Assembly: GCA_044350805.1 (NCBI GenBank)
Contig: JBILGU010000012.1
Span: forward strand, 1-64,000
Length of the DNA: 64,000 nucleotides
Direction: 5' to 3'
Origin: UBA6136 sp044350805
Lineage (GTDB): Bacteria > Pseudomonadota > Gammaproteobacteria > Methylococcales > Methylococcaceae
How positions within the stretch are numbered: the first letter of the stretch is position 1; every line of letters begins with the position of its first letter. The position numbers and the translations under genes are program-made. Under the pieces are notes generated by a model, which had not been told where the DNA came from, did not search any database, and was given only the letters and a program-made list of their open reading frames with translations. Shown here in pieces: positions 61,523-64,000 of this stretch.

Positions 61523-62950
61523 ATGAACTCTCCAATCCGCCTTGGTTATGCCATCACTTTGGCGCTGGTGTCTCTCACCGCTCAAGGTGCGAACGATACT
61601 GTCGCGTTCGAAAAGGCATGGACATACAAACACACGTTTACGGGACAGCTTTCCGAAATTCCAGCCTATGATGCCAAAACGAAGACCCTCTGGGTCGCGG
61701 GGGTCGTAGGCGTCGACATCCTGAGCGCAAGGTCCGGTGCATTGCTGGATCATATTGATGTCACTGGCGATGGATTCATCAATAGCATATCCATTCATAA
61801 TGGCATTGCCGCTCTCGCGGTAGAAGCCAAAGGTGATCGTCGAAAGCCCGGTAATGTTCTTCTTTACAGCACTAAAACCCGCGCGCCGCTTTCCGGTGTT
61901 AATAGAATTGAGGTGGGCTCGCTTCCAGACATGCTCACATTCACCCCGGATGGAAAGACTATTTTGGTTGCTAATGAAGCAACGCCCAACGCAGTCGCAG
62001 ACACCCCTTATGCCAGCCCAGACCCACTGGGTACCGTTAGTGTAATCAACGTTGCCAAACGGTCTGTAGTTGCCACCCCGAATCCGAATGTTGCCCCATT
62101 CACGGGAAGTAACCTTAGAACTAATACCGGTATGGACTTCGAGCCTGAGTATATTGCGGTAGCCAAAAACAACAAAACTGCATTTGTTACGCTTCAGGAA
62201 GCGAATGGTCTGGGTATCCTGAACCTTAAAACTAACCAGTTTGAAAAAGTGGTAGGTCTCGGCGTCAAGGATTTCAGCCTAAACGATAACGGTTTTGGCG
62301 GAAGCAACTACATTGACCCAAACGATAAGGACAGCAAGATTGAATTACGTTCTGCTTCGGTCAAAGGCCTTTATCAACCTGACTCCGTAGCTTCTTACGA
62401 ATTTGCTGGCAAGACCTACCTGGTCATGGCCAATGAAGGCGACACCAGAGAAGACGATGGGGATAAAGTCAGAGCTTCCACCATCCCAGGATCACCGAAG
62501 GATCTTGAACGCCTAAATGTCTCAAAAACTGACTCAGCGCCCGGTTCATTGGTTACCTTTGGTGGTCGGTCCTTTACGATTCGCGACAACCAAGGCAATG
62601 TAATTTTTGACAGCGGAAACAAGCTTGAACAGGAAGCTATCAAGCTCAACATCTACGACGATACGAGAAGTGACGATAAGGGTGTAGAACCCGAAGGAGT
62701 CACTCTTCTTAAATATCTCGGAAAGACGTTCGCCTTCATTGGACTTGAGAGAACCACCAAGGCTGCTGTTGCCATCTACGATGTCACAAATCCGATGGCG
62801 CCAAAATATCTGGATATGATCGTTACTTCTGAGGATGTATCCCCAGAGGGACTAACCACGTTTGTGTTGGGCGCCAGGCCCTATCTTGCTATTTCTAATG
62901 AAATATCGAATACAACCACGGCTTACCGTCTAGGAAAAGTAGGCAATTAA
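61523..62950 (+). CDS. Choice-of-anchor I domain secreted protein
   Basis: 475 residues. A signal peptide (LGYAITLALVSLTAQGAND) precedes a beta-propeller-like domain of the choice-of-anchor I type: EIPAYDAKTKTLWVAG, TPDGKTILVANEATPN, MDFEPEYIAV, LVMANEGDTREDDGD and KGVEPEGVTLLKYLGKTFAFIGLERT. These proteins are exported, sometimes annotated as alkaline phosphatase-like; no catalytic residues are claimed here. No C-terminal anchor is visible. AGGAAA lies 6 nt before the ATG. It stands alone after the IS. Confidence 0.82.
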   Translation: MNSPIRLGYAITLALVSLTAQGANDTVAFEKAWTYKHTFTGQLSEIPAYDAKTKTLWVAGVVGVDILSARSGALLDHIDVTGDGFINSISIHNGIAALAVEAKGDRRKPGNVLLYSTKTRAPLSGVNRIEVGSLPDMLTFTPDGKTILVANEATPNAVADTPYASPDPLGTVSVINVAKRSVVATPNPNVAPFTGSNLRTNTGMDFEPEYIAVAKNNKTAFVTLQEANGLGILNLKTNQFEKVVGLGVKDFSLNDNGFGGSNYIDPNDKDSKIELRSASVKGLYQPDSVASYEFAGKTYLVMANEGDTREDDGDKVRASTIPGSPKDLERLNVSKTDSAPGSLVTFGGRSFTIRDNQGNVIFDSGNKLEQEAIKLNIYDDTRSDDKGVEPEGVTLLKYLGKTFAFIGLERTTKAAVAIYDVTNPMAPKYLDMIVTSEDVSPEGLTTFVLGARPYLAISNEISNTTTAYRLGKVGN

Positions 62951-63092
62951 GTCATCTGCAGTCGGACAAGGACGTCCGACGAATGATGGAGTCGTCAGTG
63001 TCTTTTCTTATTACCTGACATCAAGACATCTGGTTTCATCCTCTCGAGAAAAAGGGGCCACCGGCCTGAAAATCTTTTAACCGGAGATGCCG

Positions 63093-63560
63093 ATGAATCA
63101 GATATTCATGATTGTGTTGTTCGCGATGATGGCGCAATCCCCATCCGCCGAAGAATCATCCAAGATTCAGAAAAATGCTGAAAGCGAATGCATGAGCGAA
63201 TCTGAAAACGTCATGCCCATCGAGAAATCACTCGAAAACCTTGAGAAAAAGCTCCAACTGACTGAACAACAAAAGCCACTCTGGACGACGTGGTCCACCC
63301 AACTTTTAGCTGCCCATCACACCAAGGATGAGTTCAACCGGACTGCGGTTGAAAGGCGAAAGCTCCCTGCACCCGAAAGGCAGGAAAAGTGGATGACTTC
63401 GGTCGAGACTCACGTCAAAGCCATGAGAGACTCACTTCCTGCGCTAAAAGCCTTCTACGGAAGCTTGAATGATCAGCAGAGAGCAACTTTCGACAGTGAA
63501 GTGCCGTTCAAACATCATGGGTCCGGAATGATGAGTCAAAGACCATCGAAAGAACGATAA
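63093..63560 (+). CDS. Spy/CpxP-like (LTXXQ) periplasmic protein
   Basis: 155 residues from the ATG at 63093 (GGAG 6 nt upstream; the ATG at 63087 is too close to it). A short signal peptide (MIVLFAMMAQSPSAEE) is followed by an all-helical protein with KLQLTEQQKPLWTTWSTQ and SLNDQQRATFD, the two LTXXQ-like motifs of the Spy/CpxP family. Such proteins buffer misfolding or sense envelope stress. No CpxRA-type neighbour is present here. Confidence 0.75.
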   Translation: MNQIFMIVLFAMMAQSPSAEESSKIQKNAESECMSESENVMPIEKSLENLEKKLQLTEQQKPLWTTWSTQLLAAHHTKDEFNRTAVERRKLPAPERQEKWMTSVETHVKAMRDSLPALKAFYGSLNDQQRATFDSEVPFKHHGSGMMSQRPSKER

Positions 63561-63815
63561 CTATGGCACCCATTTTTTGGGATTTAAGGACAACCGACCC
63601 AGTGCTTGAGAGAGATTTTCGCGTGGAGCAACCCCTATTTTCAAAATTATTGAATCTATTTTGGGGAATTGCTTTGTATTGAGACTTATTTGTGCAATGA
63701 TCACACCTGCTTAAGTTCGAGAAACTCTGCCAGCCCGTCAATCCGCTAGTGCCTTTGGTCTCTCGCCCCCGAGCATCTTTAGATTACACTCCCCTTGTTT
63801 AACACCCGGATTTTT
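63561..63815. other. 255-bp gap with no supported gene
   Basis: AT-rich leader upstream of the RRM gene. The minus-strand frame at 63508-63741 overlaps the Spy-like gene and has no ribosome site. Long leaders are common for cold-shock RRM proteins, but no specific element is visible. Confidence 0.35.
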
Positions 63816-64000
63816 ATGAGCATTAATATCTACGTAGGTAACCTTAGCTTTAGCGTTGACAGCAGCGAGCTTCAGTCTTTGTTTGGGCCTTATGGCACTG
63901 TCAAGTCAGCAAACGTGATCATGGATCGCGAAACTGGCCGTTCAAAGGGTTTTGGTTTTGTCGAAATGTCTAACGACCAGGAAGCAAAAGCCGCTATCAC
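63816..64000 (+). CDS. RRM-domain RNA-binding protein, partial (cut by window end)
   Basis: 61 residues seen. RNP2 is IYVGNLSF (5-12) and RNP1 is SKGFGFVEM (about 45-53), so the fold is a single RNA recognition motif. Small bacterial RRM proteins of this type are often cold-induced. GGA lies before the ATG and the rest of the gene is outside the window. Confidence 0.9.
   Translation, partial: MSINIYVGNLSFSVDSSELQSLFGPYGTVKSANVIMDRETGRSKGFGFVEMSNDQEAKAAI

Noticed and set aside
63508..63741. 77-codon minus-strand frame
   Set aside because: Overlaps the end of the Spy-like gene in the opposite direction and lacks a ribosome site.

Overview
The window reads as a chromosomal segment of a sulfur-oxidising proteobacterium, most likely a gammaproteobacterium. 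The support is conserved gene order (trmB / yggT-proC-yggS, a yffB-like gene next to dapE, ispA-dxs, rppH, and uvrC-pgsA-tRNA-Gly-tRNA-Cys) together with sulfur-chemistry genes (soxY, soxZ, tusA, a mercaptopyruvate-type sulfurtransferase). There is no rRNA operon, so the genus cannot be fixed from this window. One complete insertion sequence is present; I saw no CRISPR array or prophage.

Layout. 1-4.6 kb: envelope and unknown genes (DUF2878-like membrane protein, CreA, a MltD-type lytic transglycosylase, a small c-type cytochrome), tRNA-Ser(UGA) and three small unknown proteins. 4.65-18.9 kb: a compact aryl-polyene (xanthomonadin-type) pigment cluster. It holds a PlsC-type acyltransferase, a family 2 glycosyltransferase, a polysaccharide deacetylase, a flavin halogenase-like enzyme, a chorismatase, one acyl carrier protein, two hotdog dehydratases, a lipid-A-type acyltransferase, a LolA-like carrier, an MMPL/RND exporter, a ketosynthase with a chain-length-factor partner, a ketoreductase and an AMP ligase. 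18.9-20.0 kb: an internally deleted oxidoreductase remnant, then soxY and soxZ, unusually divergent with 28 bp between their start codons. 20-32.5 kb: housekeeping genes, ending with a truncated haemoglobin fused to a CBS motif.

32.5-47 kb: parC-tusA, glpK, tRNA-Gly(CCC), a large lipase-like lipoprotein, an RDD protein, a 1082-residue GH15/phosphorylase-kinase-like protein, and a glgC-edd-eda block (glycogen precursor synthesis and Entner-Doudoroff sugar breakdown). 47-56.6 kb: an OmpR/EnvZ-class two-component system followed by a PhoP-box-like direct repeat and a terminator, mscL, a lipoprotein, a YheT hydrolase, a membrane-protein/FMN-binding pair, tRNA-Glu and tRNA-Ala with a clear promoter, gltX and a Ycf46-like AAA+ ATPase. 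56.6-64 kb: uvrC, pgsA, two tRNAs with a near-consensus promoter, an orphan FitA-like antitoxin abutted by an IS4-family element, a choice-of-anchor-I secreted protein, a Spy/CpxP-like protein and the start of an RRM protein that runs off the window.

How parts fit together. The pigment cluster looks self-contained: the chorismatase would make a hydroxybenzoate starter, the AMP ligase would load it on the carrier protein, the KS/CLF, KR and DH enzymes would extend it, and the acyltransferases, LolA-like protein and MMPL exporter would lipidate and move the product to the outer membrane. The halogenase could halogenate the aryl head. A shield of this kind would suit a lithotroph exposed to light and oxidants. 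The glycogen and Entner-Doudoroff genes suggest carbon storage and reuse. Main points for follow-up are the halogenase/chorismatase polyene cluster, the divergent soxY/soxZ arrangement, the globin-CBS fusion, the repeat-plus-terminator after the sensor kinase, and the IS whose duplicated target supplies stop codons to two genes.
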